A DNA stretch of 39,629 nt from NCBI GenBank assembly GCA_026398595.1, contig JAPLSO010000017.1:1-39629 (forward strand), written 5' to 3'. The stretch comes from Spirochaetota bacterium. GTDB taxonomy: Bacteria; Spirochaetota; Spirochaetia; Treponematales; Rectinemataceae. Each line of letters starts with the position of its first letter. Within the stretch, counting starts at the first letter, position 1. Position numbers and translations under genes: made by a program. The notes beneath the pieces are model-generated. The model was given only the letters and a program-made list of their open reading frames with translations, did not search any database and was not told where the DNA came from. Below, piece after piece: positions 1 to 7,601 of the stretch.

Positions 1-673
1 CGATCCAGAGCTGTTCCGCGAGTTCCGTGGGCAGGGTCTCGGTCGAGTCCTCGATGATTTCGATGCCGGAGGTCCTGTCGCCGAGAATGTCGAGGACGGC
101 CGGAGCGAGGGTGGCCGAGAACAGAAGTGTCCTGGCCTCGGGGTCAGCCGTCTCCATCACGGCGCGGATATCATCGATGAAGCCCATGTCGAGCATTTCG
201 TCCGCTTCGTCCAGGATGAAGTACTCGAGCTGGGTGAGGTCCAGGCTCCCCCTGCCCAGGTGGTCGAGGATCCGGCCGGGTGTCCCGACGACGATGTCGA
301 CGCCCTGGGAGAGCCGCCTCAGCTGCTCGCCGATCGAAGCTCCACCGTAGAGGCAGGCCAGCCTTGGCCTCGGGCCGTATCTAAGGGAGGAAATCTCCTC
401 GGTGACCTGGATAGCCAGTTCCCGCGTGGGCACGAGGATGAGGGCTTGGACCGGATGTCTACCCTCTGGCCTGGGCGTAGAGAGCTTTTCGACGAGGGGG
501 ATGCCGAAGGCGGCCGTCTTACCCGTCCCCGTCCTCGCTCGCGCGGCGATGGCCGGTCCAGGCGACAGAAGCCTGGGGATGGCAAGGGCTTGGATGGGCG
601 TGGGTTCCTCGAAACCTTTCTTGGAGAGAGCAGAGAGCATGTCGGGTGAAAGCCCGAGGGATTCGAATGTCAT
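1..673 (-). CDS. DEAD-box ATP-dependent RNA helicase, N-terminal part (runs off the window)
   Basis: Translating the minus strand from the ATG at 673 gives 224 residues that stay open to the window edge. The helicase core motifs appear in order: Q motif (GFEEPTPIQ, residues 20-28), motif I (ARTGTGKT, 46-53), Ia (PTRELA, 82-87), Ib (TPGR, 131-134), motif II (DEAD, 155-158) and motif III (SAT, 186-188). This is RecA-like domain 1 of an RNA helicase that unwinds RNA duplexes in the cytoplasm, for example during ribosome assembly or mRNA decay. Domain 2 and any C-terminal RNA-binding region lie outside the window, so the subfamily (DeaD, RhlE, DbpA) cannot be decided. It lies 52 nt downstream of mobA on the same strand. 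Confidence 0.93.
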   Translation of the reverse strand, partial: MTFESLGLSPDMLSALSKKGFEEPTPIQALAIPRLLSPGPAIAARARTGTGKTAAFGIPLVEKLSTPRPEGRHPVQALILVPTRELAIQVTEEISSLRYGPRPRLACLYGGASIGEQLRRLSQGVDIVVGTPGRILDHLGRGSLDLTQLEYFILDEADEMLDMGFIDDIRAVMETADPEARTLLFSATLAPAVLDILGDRTSGIEIIEDSTETLPTELAEQLWI

Positions 674-725
674 AGATTTCAAGTATATGCGGAAAACGAA
701 AGATTATTCTAGTACCGACAGGAAA

Positions 726-1373
726 TTATACCGTTTCACCAGGCACAGGCGGCCTATAACCCGGACTGAGGGCCGCCAACTCCTCGGCGTCGTTGATCCC
801 CCTGAAAATAGCCCAGCCTGGGCAAGAAAGACCGGCGCTCTCCTCCGGGACAATGAGGCCCTGGCCTTCGCGCATGAAGGATGTAATGGAATAGCGCCGC
901 AGGTCGAGCCTCGGTCCGTCGAAGAGTTCGTCCAGCTCGGGCAAGAGGGGCCGGGAATAGAGGGCGTGGAAGGGCTCGATCTTCCCTCCCCTCTCGGCGG
1001 CTATCGCTGTAACTCCCTGCCCCTCCCCCGCCGCGGCCAGTTCGAGGAGACGGTCGAGCCAGGTTTCCTCCATATAGGGCATGTCGCAGGCCATGAGGTA
1101 GACCCAGGGCGTGGAGGCTGCTTCCAGGGCCGCGTGAAGGCCGGAGAGGGGGCCGAAGCCGGGACGCGCGTCCCCGACGAGGCGCAGATCCATACCCGTG
1201 TACGGCCGGGGATTCGAGCCGGCGACGATGACGGGAGCGCCGAGAGCGAGAGCCATGCGAGCGACCCGTCGTCCCAGCATCTCACCGTCGAAGAGCAGTT
1301 CCTGCTTGTCCCTTCCGCCGAAGCGGCTGCTTTTACCCCCGGCGAGGATAGCCACCGTGACCCCGGACCTCAA
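726..1373 (-). CDS. mobA: Molybdenum cofactor guanylyltransferase (MobA-like nucleotidyltransferase)
   Basis: The 215-residue protein opens with the nucleotide-binding signature LAGGKSSRFGGRDK, followed by PGFGPLSGL and the metal-binding stretch ACDMPY. It ends with FRGINDAEEL, matching the usual F-x-N-I-N-T-P-E-D segment. The family transfers GMP from GTP to molybdopterin to make Mo-bis-MGD in the cytosol. Length is close to the family norm (about 190-215). The start is a TTG with a strong ribosome site (GGGAGG) about 6 nt upstream. An internal GTG a few codons later has less support. No other molybdopterin genes are visible nearby, so the related MobA-like or IspD-type nucleotidyltransferases remain possible, but the motif set favours MobA. 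Confidence 0.85.
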   Translation of the reverse strand: MRSGVTVAILAGGKSSRFGGRDKQELLFDGEMLGRRVARMALALGAPVIVAGSNPRPYTGMDLRLVGDARPGFGPLSGLHAALEAASTPWVYLMACDMPYMEETWLDRLLELAAAGEGQGVTAIAAERGGKIEPFHALYSRPLLPELDELFDGPRLDLRRYSITSFMREGQGLIVPEESAGLSCPGWAIFRGINDAEELAALSPGYRPPVPGETV

Positions 1374-1440
1374 GCTCTGCCTCCCTTTCTTGGTCTGACC
1401 GGCCCTTGTGCCTGCCTAAGGCCACGCGTACTCTTTGTCC

Positions 1441-2298
1441 ATGCTCTCCGAACTGCTCGCCCCGTCCGACTGGTCCACGCCGCCCGATGCCATGGAGTTT
1501 TCAGCCTCCTATGGCGAACTCATACGGAGCATCGCCAGCCTCGTCGCCGCACTCTCGCTCGAGACTTCTGAATGGCATACAGCTCACGATCAGGCTGTCT
1601 CACTCTATGTGCGCAGCCCGGGCATCGTCAATGTCATGCTGAACTACAAGATCTGTGTCGAGCACGATCTCCCTCTCCATCCCACGGTCTACTACGAGCT
1701 GAAGGAGGCGAGGAAGTACCGGATTGACTATGACTTGCCGACCGTGGAAAAGGCCAATCGCCTTTACAGACGCTCGATCGAACTCGCCAGGGCTTCCTTG
1801 CGCCTCGATCCCGATTTTTCCTTCGAAACCGAGAGCTTCCTGGGCGAACTGCCGGCCGAGCTTCCCGGCTTCGTCTATACGGAGATACGGGACCAGTATA
1901 CCTGGAGGGGCTCCGAACCCGAGCTTCTGGAGCGACTCGCGGCTAAGCTGCGCGCATCCTGGGAACCCGAGCTCATCGTCGCCGCCGCCCACGGCTCCAT
2001 CATGCCCGCCCTCCTTCTCGCCGAGATCCTCGGCGTGCCCCTGTATTTCATCCGTTTCTCGATGTTCAAACGCCATGACGAAGAACCTATTGTCACCTTC
2101 TCTGACAAGGCCTGGCTTTACTCCTACAGGGATGCCAAGGTCCTTCTCTACGACGAGGATGTCGCCGGGGGAAGAACCCTTTCGATCTTCTCGGAACGCC
2201 TGGGCAAGCTCTTCTCGACGACCAGGACGGCCTGCTCCATACGGCATGCCGGCGCCTCGGTCAATCCCGACTTCTGCGGGCGGGTCTGGTGGGATTGA
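1441..2298 (+). CDS. Phosphoribosyltransferase-domain protein of unknown substrate
   Basis: About 285 residues from the ATG at 1441; a TTG two codons earlier is an alternative, and neither has a strong ribosome site. The C-terminal third looks like a type I phosphoribosyltransferase fold. A strand-rich segment with AAAHGSIMPALLLAEILG is followed by the PRPP-loop-like stretch VLLYDEDVAGGRTL. The N-terminal 170 residues are alpha-helical in character and I do not recognise them. I see no signal peptide or membrane segment. It lies just upstream of rex, but rex has its own promoter in the gap. The substrate cannot be inferred. A regulatory or nucleoside-related role would be a guess. Confidence 0.6.
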   Translation: MLSELLAPSDWSTPPDAMEFSASYGELIRSIASLVAALSLETSEWHTAHDQAVSLYVRSPGIVNVMLNYKICVEHDLPLHPTVYYELKEARKYRIDYDLPTVEKANRLYRRSIELARASLRLDPDFSFETESFLGELPAELPGFVYTEIRDQYTWRGSEPELLERLAAKLRASWEPELIVAAAHGSIMPALLLAEILGVPLYFIRFSMFKRHDEEPIVTFSDKAWLYSYRDAKVLLYDEDVAGGRTLSIFSERLGKLFSTTRTACSIRHAGASVNPDFCGRVWWD

Positions 2299-2319
2299 GG
2301 CAGGCGGCAGCGCTTTCGC

Positions 2320-2347
2320 TTGACTTTTATCGATATAGGGCTATAGT
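2320..2347 (+). promoter_or_regulatory. Sigma-70-type promoter for rex
   Basis: TTGACT at 2320-2325 and TATAGT at 2342-2347 are separated by 16 nt and sit just upstream of the rex ribosome site (GGAG) and ATG at 2369. The short leader and the good match to both hexamers make this the likely rex transcription start. The same TATAGT hexamer recurs in the rho and rpmE promoters of this window. Confidence 0.7.
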
Positions 2348-2368
2348 GCAAAAGTATGCGGAGAATAT

Positions 2369-3025
2369 ATGGTCAACAAGAATAAGGTTTCCTTCGGTCC
2401 CTCGATACGACGCCTTCCCTCATATCTCAACATAATCCGAAGCTCCCAGAGTGCGGGGGTCCAGTTCATCTCCGGCACGGCCATAGCCTCCGAACTCAAC
2501 CAGGAACCCATCCAGGTACGCAAGGACCTCGCCATCACGGGCATCATCGGCAAGCCCAAGAAGGGTTACCCCGTCAACGAACTCGTTATGGCCATCGATC
2601 ATTTCCTGGGATGGGATCTGGTCCACAAGGCCATCGTCGTGGGCGCGGGCAACCTTGGCTCGGCCCTCTCCGGCTACCAGGAATTCAAGAACCACGGCCT
2701 CGACATCGTCGCAGCCTTCGATACCGATCCCTCCAAAATCGGTTCGGTGATCCACGGCGTCCCCATTCATCCTTTGGACAAGCTCGATGAGATCGTCCCA
2801 AGGATCGGGGCTGAAATAGCCATACTCACCGTCCCCTTCCCCTTTGCCAACTCCTCCTGTGAAAGCATCGTCAAGGCGGGGATCAGCTCCATCTGGAACT
2901 TCACCAACAGCAAGCTTAAAGTCCCCGAAGGCATTACGGTGTGGAGGGAGGATCTCTCATCGGGTTACGCCATGCTCTCGGTGATGATGAAACTGGCGCA
3001 GAAGAGCGCGGTGGAAGACCTCTAG
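2369..3025 (+). CDS. rex: Redox-sensing transcriptional repressor Rex
   Basis: The 218-residue protein has the usual Rex layout. An N-terminal winged helix (RRLPSYLNIIRS, then IASELNQEPIQVRKDLA as recognition region) covers roughly residues 1-80. A Rossmann domain follows with the NAD(H) motif VVGAGNLGSALSGY near residues 89-102. The C-terminal part (GISSIWNFTN) matches the domain-swapped helix region. Rex dimers bind operators when the NADH/NAD+ ratio is low and release them when NADH rises, controlling fermentation and respiratory genes. That fits a fermentative anaerobe. Length matches the family. The stop is 3 nt before the next gene, so the two are probably co-transcribed. I could not find a convincing Rex operator in the upstream gap. 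Confidence 0.95.
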   Translation: MVNKNKVSFGPSIRRLPSYLNIIRSSQSAGVQFISGTAIASELNQEPIQVRKDLAITGIIGKPKKGYPVNELVMAIDHFLGWDLVHKAIVVGAGNLGSALSGYQEFKNHGLDIVAAFDTDPSKIGSVIHGVPIHPLDKLDEIVPRIGAEIAILTVPFPFANSSCESIVKAGISSIWNFTNSKLKVPEGITVWREDLSSGYAMLSVMMKLAQKSAVEDL

Positions 3026-3028
3026 GGC

Positions 3029-4024
3029 ATGTCCTTCCCTTCCGAAAAAGACCGTCGTCAGGCAGAGTACCTCTTGAATCGACTCATAAAGAACGAGAAA
3101 GCGCTGCGAAAGTGGGCACGGAAGGAGGGCATCGAGGCCCTGCGGCTCTATGATGCCGACATCCCCGAAATCCCCCTTGCCATCGAACGCTTCGGCCTCG
3201 GCAGCTCGGCCGCCCTCGCGATCTGGCTCTACGAACGCCCCTACGAGAAGGACTATGCCGAGGAATCGGCCTGGCTCGAGCTCATGGCCCGCACAGCCGC
3301 GGAAGCCTTGGATGTCCCCGTGGACCATGTCTTCCCGAAACTCCGAAAAAAGATGAAGGGCAGCGAGCAGTACGAAAAGAAGGCCGCGGGATTGAGCGAA
3401 CTGATCGTGAAGGAGTCGGGTCTTTCATTCAAGGTCAACCTTTCCGATTACCTCGACACGGGCCTCTTCCTCGACCACAGGCCGGCGCGCGCAGCCGTGG
3501 GCAGGTCGTCCAGAGGCAAGCGGCTGCTCAACCTATTCAGCTACACGGGCTCCTTCTCGGTCCATGCGGCCTCAGGCGGGGCCACTGAGGTTCTCTCGGT
3601 CGATCTCTCCAACACCTACCACGAGTGGGCCAGAGCCAATTTCGCCCTCAACGGCATCCCTTCTTCGGCCCATGAGGAGGTCAAGGTTGACTGCCTCGAA
3701 TTCATCGAATCGGCCGTAAATGCGCGGAAACGATGGGACATCATCGTGGTCGATCCCCCGACCTTCTCCAACTCCTCCATGGCGAAGGAGGATTTCGATC
3801 TTGTCGCCGATTGGCCCCGTCTCCTGCGCGCCTGCGTAAGGATTCTCGCCGAGGATGGAACCATCCTGTTCTCGACGAATTCGCGGAAATTGAGATTCGA
3901 TCCCGCGGTCCTAGGCCTGGCCTGGAAGGACGTCAGCGAGACGAGCCTGCCTAGGGATTTCCGCGACCGCAGGATCCACCGCTGCTGGCTCCTGGGAAAC
4001 TGTACAGGTCTCTCATTTTCCTGA
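3029..4024 (+). CDS. 23S rRNA methyltransferase of the RlmK (RlmKL C-terminal) type
   Basis: The 331 residues align by eye with the C-terminal, RlmK half of E. coli RlmKL, which makes m7G2069 in 23S rRNA. The matching landmarks are NRLIKNEKALRKWARKEGIE at the N-terminus, LSDYLDTGLFLDHRPAR and the SAM-binding NLFSYTGSFSVHAA near residue 168. They continue with VDLSNTYHEWARANFALNG and the catalytic-type DPPTFSNS near residue 242. The RlmL half (THUMP domain plus the m2G2445 methyltransferase) is absent, so this is a stand-alone RlmK. RlmI and YccW are related alternatives, but they would carry a PUA domain, which is not here. The gene follows rex by 3 nt and has no strong ribosome site of its own, suggesting coupled translation. 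Confidence 0.85.
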   Translation: MSFPSEKDRRQAEYLLNRLIKNEKALRKWARKEGIEALRLYDADIPEIPLAIERFGLGSSAALAIWLYERPYEKDYAEESAWLELMARTAAEALDVPVDHVFPKLRKKMKGSEQYEKKAAGLSELIVKESGLSFKVNLSDYLDTGLFLDHRPARAAVGRSSRGKRLLNLFSYTGSFSVHAASGGATEVLSVDLSNTYHEWARANFALNGIPSSAHEEVKVDCLEFIESAVNARKRWDIIVVDPPTFSNSSMAKEDFDLVADWPRLLRACVRILAEDGTILFSTNSRKLRFDPAVLGLAWKDVSETSLPRDFRDRRIHRCWLLGNCTGLSFS

Positions 4025-4062
4025 CCCCCTTGATAGCAGACCATTGGGCTCTGCCAGTCCGG

Positions 4063-4097
4063 CCTACCAAAGAAACAAGTTGCACGGTTTACCAAGC
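4063..4097 (+). promoter_or_regulatory. Repeated TACCAA elements around the rrf2 promoter (possible operator)
   Basis: CCTACCAAAG occurs at 4063-4072 just upstream of the -35 hexamer. GGTTTACCAAGC at 4086-4097 lies inside the promoter spacer. The two share TACCAA in the same orientation, 25 nt apart. The exact 10-mer CCTACCAAAG recurs at 6113-6122, upstream of the outer-membrane protein genes. Position within a regulator's own promoter suggests an autoregulatory site, but this is inference. Confidence 0.4.
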
Positions 4098-4108
4098 CTC
4101 TATATAAT
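4080..4108 (+). promoter_or_regulatory. Sigma-70-type promoter for the Rrf2 regulator
   Basis: TTGCAC at 4080-4085 and a perfect TATAAT at 4103-4108 are spaced by exactly 17 nt. The transcript would start about 25 nt before the ATG at 4141, leaving room for the AAGGAG ribosome site. Confidence 0.8.
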
Positions 4109-4140
4109 CTTTTTTGCTGATATTTCATAAGGAGCACAAA

Positions 4141-4569
4141 ATGAGGACGACGACTCGGGGGCTTTACGCGCTGAAAGCCATGATCGCCCTTGCGGGAAAA
4201 TCCAGCCAAAGCCAACCACTCGCACTCCACAAGCTGGCCGTCGAGGAAGGTATTTCGACGGAATTCCTCCAGCAGATATTCTACAGGCTGCGTAACGCTG
4301 GTCTGATATCGGCCTATCGCGGCCCGGGGGGAGGCTTCTTCCTCGCGAAGGAGACTGCGGCTATCTCCGTCCTCGATGTACTCGAGGCGGCAGGTGAATC
4401 CTTCGAGATTTCCCCCTGCGCCGTGAAATGCTCGGAAACGAGGAAGACATGCTCGCAATTCCCGGGCTGCGAGGCTGGAAGCTTCTGGTCAGCCCTCGAA
4501 ACCAGGATGCGCGACTTCGCCCAATCCCGATCCCTCGCCGACCTCATAAAGACCAATCGACCCGTATGA
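4141..4569 (+). CDS. Rrf2-family transcriptional regulator with a cysteine cluster
   Basis: The 142-residue protein starts MRTTTRGLYALKAM, the standard Rrf2 opening, and continues through a winged helix (LAVEEGISTEFLQQIFYRL) and a wing (YRGPGGGFFLAK). Cysteines at 93, 97, 104 and 110 lie where IscR, NsrR and RsrR bind a [2Fe-2S] or [4Fe-4S] cluster. A fourth cysteine beyond the three of IscR leaves the ligand set open. The family senses iron-sulfur status, nitric oxide or redox state and represses or activates promoters. The ATG at 4141 is chosen because AAGGAG lies 7 nt upstream; an in-frame ATG nine codons earlier lacks a ribosome site. It has its own promoter. No isc or suf genes adjoin it. 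Confidence 0.88.
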   Translation: MRTTTRGLYALKAMIALAGKSSQSQPLALHKLAVEEGISTEFLQQIFYRLRNAGLISAYRGPGGGFFLAKETAAISVLDVLEAAGESFEISPCAVKCSETRKTCSQFPGCEAGSFWSALETRMRDFAQSRSLADLIKTNRPV

Positions 4570-4581
4570 GGCCCTGAATAG

Positions 4582-6042
4582 TTACTCCGAATCGACGAAA
4601 CGCTCCAGCTCTTCGCGCCTTGTCCTGTCGATGAGGCCTTGACGCTCGCATGAATCGAAAAGCTCCCTGACGTGGAGGAATGCGTGCAGCCGTATGCCCG
4701 CGGCTTCCATATCCCTCCTGCCCTGTTTTCCCCTTTCTATGAGGACGACGAGGTCCTCGACGACGAGGCTCTCGCCGCGCAGGATCTCCACGGCCTCAAG
4801 CTTGCTTGCCCCCGTTGTTATAAGGTCGTCGAGAAGAAGGACCTTTTCCCCCGCCACGCAGGCTCCCTCGATCCTGTTGCCGGTACCGTGTTCCTTTACA
4901 GGCATGCGCGGCCAGATCATCGGGACAGCAAGCCTGATGCCGGCGGCCGTCGCGAGAGGAAGACCGGCCGCCGGTATGCCGGCCAGGCGGTCGAAGCCTA
5001 TGCCGCTGGCGAGGCTCGAATAGGCTTCCGCCGCGGCCCCAAGGACGGCCGGGTCGGAGATGAGCCGTCTCAGGTCGATGTAGAAAGGGCTTTTCTTCCC
5101 GCTTTTAAGAACGAATTCTCCGAGCCTGAAGCAGCCTGTGGAAAGTAGACCAGCCACGAACCTGTCCTTGAGTTCGGTGTTCGGGCCCGCGACCTGCTTC
5201 GCTACGGATGCCGTAAAGCCCTGAAAGTTCCTTGGGCCTATCGCTGTTATTTTCCGAGCGATAGCCGCCATCTGGTCGCGCAGCGAAGCTGCGGCGGCTG
5301 CCGGATCCGAGGCGCCGGCCACGGAGCGTGCGGCCACGACGAGTACGCCCCGGCCGTCCTTTCGGGCTCCGGCGGTTATGGCATCTTCGGCTCTGCCTCC
5401 CTGAGCCCCGATACCGGGAGCAAGGAACCAGGCATAAGGGGCCGCGGCGCGGACACAGGCCAGGGCCGAAGGATCATTTCCCGCGACAACAAGGCCGATG
5501 CGTTCGGACCAGGAGACGCAGGTGCGGGCCACGGTTTCGTAGAGCTTTCCTGTCCCTGAATCGAGACCCTGGAATGCTCCGGCGCCGGGGTTGCTTGTCT
5601 TGCAGAGAAGGAAGAGGCCCCTCCCCTCGTAGGCGAGGAAAGGTTCCACTATCTCCCTGCCCATGTAGGGGTTCAGGGTCACGGCGTTGGCTCCCAGTCC
5701 TCCGAAGATCGCGTCGGCATAGGCCTTGCCCGTAGATTCGATATCCCCCCGCTTGGCGTCGTAGATGAAGGGAATCCACTCGGGTATGGCTGCGATGGTC
5801 TTTTCGAGGAGGGAATGTCCTTCCGCGCCGAAAGCCTCGTAGAAGGCCGCGTTGGGCTTGTAGCAGGCGGCGTAGGGACTCGTCGCCGCGATGATCCTTT
5901 TATTAGCCTCGAGAGCCCGCGACAGGCATTCGGCGTCGCCCAGAGATGCCCTCTCCTCCCTGGTGAAATATGGATCGAGTCCCACGCAGAGGCAGGTACC
6001 CTTGTCCACGACAATTCTCTCAAGTTCCGGAAAAAAATCCAT
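4582..6042 (-). CDS. pyrFE: Fused orotidine-5'-phosphate decarboxylase / orotate phosphoribosyltransferase (PyrF-PyrE order)
   Basis: A 486-residue bifunctional enzyme for the last two steps of UMP synthesis. The N-terminal part, to about residue 275, is an OMP decarboxylase of the longer 'type 2' group: CVGLDPYF, YKPNAAFYEAFG and the catalytic D-x-K-x-x-D as DAKRGD at residues 95-100. From about 290 it becomes an orotate phosphoribosyltransferase: FVLKSGKKSPFYIDLR, the KEHG catalytic-loop residues, and the PRPP loop VLLLDDLITTGAS at 401-413. The order is the reverse of animal UMP synthase, where OPRT comes first. The ATG is preceded by a G-rich ribosome site. It converges on the Rrf2 gene with only 12 nt between the stops and no clear terminator. 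Both active sites look intact. Confidence 0.93.
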   Translation of the reverse strand: MDFFPELERIVVDKGTCLCVGLDPYFTREERASLGDAECLSRALEANKRIIAATSPYAACYKPNAAFYEAFGAEGHSLLEKTIAAIPEWIPFIYDAKRGDIESTGKAYADAIFGGLGANAVTLNPYMGREIVEPFLAYEGRGLFLLCKTSNPGAGAFQGLDSGTGKLYETVARTCVSWSERIGLVVAGNDPSALACVRAAAPYAWFLAPGIGAQGGRAEDAITAGARKDGRGVLVVAARSVAGASDPAAAAASLRDQMAAIARKITAIGPRNFQGFTASVAKQVAGPNTELKDRFVAGLLSTGCFRLGEFVLKSGKKSPFYIDLRRLISDPAVLGAAAEAYSSLASGIGFDRLAGIPAAGLPLATAAGIRLAVPMIWPRMPVKEHGTGNRIEGACVAGEKVLLLDDLITTGASKLEAVEILRGESLVVEDLVVLIERGKQGRRDMEAAGIRLHAFLHVRELFDSCERQGLIDRTRREELERFVDSE

Positions 6043-6112
6043 CCTTGCCCCCCTGGCCGAAAGCTTCCCTAGAATATACTATTTGCTGGACCATAGCCAT
6101 GGATGAGGAAAC

Positions 6113-6183
6113 CCTACCAAAGCCTGTTTCTTTGCCCGAAATTGTTGGTAATGCATGCATTCCTAAAAAAAGTGGTCTATACT
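6113..6183 (+). promoter_or_regulatory. Promoter/operator region between pyrFE and the outer-membrane protein pair
   Basis: This sits in the 199-nt divergent gap 6043-6241. TATACT at 6178-6183 is a good -10 hexamer for the plus-strand genes, but no -35 match stands at the right distance. Upstream lie TACCAA (6115-6120) and its inverse TTGGTA (6145-6150), and the palindrome ATGCATGCAT (6151-6160). CCTACCAAAG at 6113-6122 is identical to a 10-mer in the rrf2 promoter. A missing -35 plus an inverted repeat just upstream is the pattern of an activator-dependent promoter, which is my inference. An AGGAGG ribosome site precedes the ATG at 6242. Confidence 0.4.
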
Positions 6184-6241
6184 AGCTGAAGGAACGTGTC
6201 CCGGAAAGAGCGTTCCCTCCATAAAAGGAGGCACACATACG

Positions 6242-7582
6242 ATGAAACGGTTATTCTTGGTACTCATCGCCTTGGCATTGATCATGCCTCTATCGGCTCA
6301 GGCGGGAGGTTCTTCGGGCACCGGATTTACCGCAGGTCTGAACCTCGGTTCCGATTTGCTCCCCAATCCCGGCACGGGCGTCATGGAGAGCTGGTCCAAG
6401 ATCGGTTTCCAGCCCGACCTCGCCATCGGGAAATTCGGCGTAGGCCTGGACCTTACCATCCGATTCCAGCTCTATCCCACCTCTTCCTCGAACCCTTTGG
6501 CCATTTATTCGCCCGACTGGATACCTACCGGAAGCAAGACTATATTCGACGTCTATCTGCCCAAGATCCTGTATGTGAGGTACGGCCTCAAGGGAATCGA
6601 TCCTCTCTATGCCAAGCTTGGATCAATCAACGATTTTACCCTTGGCAATGGTCTCATCATCTCCGACTATTCCAATATGCACTTTCTCCCCGACTTGAGG
6701 CTTTTCGGTCTCCAGGCCGGAGTCGATGGAAGCCTTTTTAAGGTACCTTATTTCGGACTGGACTTGCTGACTGGCAACCTCGCCAAGCTCGATGTCGTCG
6801 GCGGGAGGTTTTACCTGCGGCCCTTAGGCTTCATGGGCGACTCCATTCTGGGCAGGCTGCAGCTAGGCGGCACGGGCGTCGTGGACAGAGCCCCCTATCT
6901 CTACAATACGGGCTCCTCAGGCACAGCCTCCCTCATCTATGAAATCGGCGCCGACATCACCGACCCCCTCATCACGGGCGGTGTCTTCTCGTTGACGGCC
7001 TATGTCGAAGGCGCCAAGGAAATGAATAGCGCCATGGGCGCGGCGGGCGGCATACGGGGAAAACTCATCAGCCTTATAGACTACGGAGCCCAGGTCAACT
7101 ACTTCCAGGCAGGATTCATCCCCTCCTATTTCGATGCGAACTACGACTTCTATCGGCCGAAACGTTACGACTACATCATGGCGACATCGCCGGGCGGCTA
7201 TGTGCCCGGATGGCAGGCCAACCTCGGTTTCGACCTCTTCAGCCAGAAATTTACTTTCGGCGCCCTTCTGTCAGGTCCGTTTGACAGCACCGTGATGGAT
7301 ACGAACGATGTCACTGAATACCCCCACCTCAAGGGTACGGTCATGCTGGCCGAGGGCCTGATCTCGGGCCTTTCGGCCGAAGGCAAATACGAGAAGTACT
7401 TCATCGGCAGGCGTCATCCCTTCTTCCAGGATCTGATCGATCCGACCGACGCAGCTATCGGTTTCGCCGTGCATTACAAGACAGGGGCAACGGTTCTGAC
7501 CCTTGACTACGCCTACCGCTGGAACCCCGCAGCCAGCGCTTTCGACGTCAGCTCTTCCTTAAGCGCCGAAGTGCGCTTCTAA
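6242..7582 (+). CDS. Exported beta-barrel-like outer-membrane protein (paralogue 1)
   Basis: 446 residues with a typical signal peptide (MKRLFLVLIALALIMPLSAQA, about 21 residues, cleavage after AQA). The mature part is rich in alternating hydrophobic and polar strands, glycine and aromatic residues. It ends in aromatic phenylalanine after a strand (SSSLSAEVRF), the usual signal for BAM-dependent outer-membrane insertion. The block around residues 135-200 (KLGSINDFTLGNGLI, then FGLQAGVD and GRFYLRPL) recurs in the next gene, so the two are tandem paralogues. I recognise it as an uncharacterised spirochaete outer-membrane protein type and cannot name a substrate. It is the first gene of a two-gene unit with 19 nt between the genes. 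Confidence 0.75.
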   Translation: MKRLFLVLIALALIMPLSAQAGGSSGTGFTAGLNLGSDLLPNPGTGVMESWSKIGFQPDLAIGKFGVGLDLTIRFQLYPTSSSNPLAIYSPDWIPTGSKTIFDVYLPKILYVRYGLKGIDPLYAKLGSINDFTLGNGLIISDYSNMHFLPDLRLFGLQAGVDGSLFKVPYFGLDLLTGNLAKLDVVGGRFYLRPLGFMGDSILGRLQLGGTGVVDRAPYLYNTGSSGTASLIYEIGADITDPLITGGVFSLTAYVEGAKEMNSAMGAAGGIRGKLISLIDYGAQVNYFQAGFIPSYFDANYDFYRPKRYDYIMATSPGGYVPGWQANLGFDLFSQKFTFGALLSGPFDSTVMDTNDVTEYPHLKGTVMLAEGLISGLSAEGKYEKYFIGRRHPFFQDLIDPTDAAIGFAVHYKTGATVLTLDYAYRWNPAASAFDVSSSLSAEVRF

Positions 7583-7601
7583 GCGGGCTTGGGAGGCAAA
7601 G

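Noticed and set aside
402-1571. A 389-codon plus-strand open frame
   Set aside because: It lies antisense to mobA and the helicase start, shows no family motif and reflects the codon bias of the opposite strand.
2299-2368. A Rex operator upstream of rex
   Set aside because: No TTGTGA-N6-TCACAA-like palindrome is visible in the gap.
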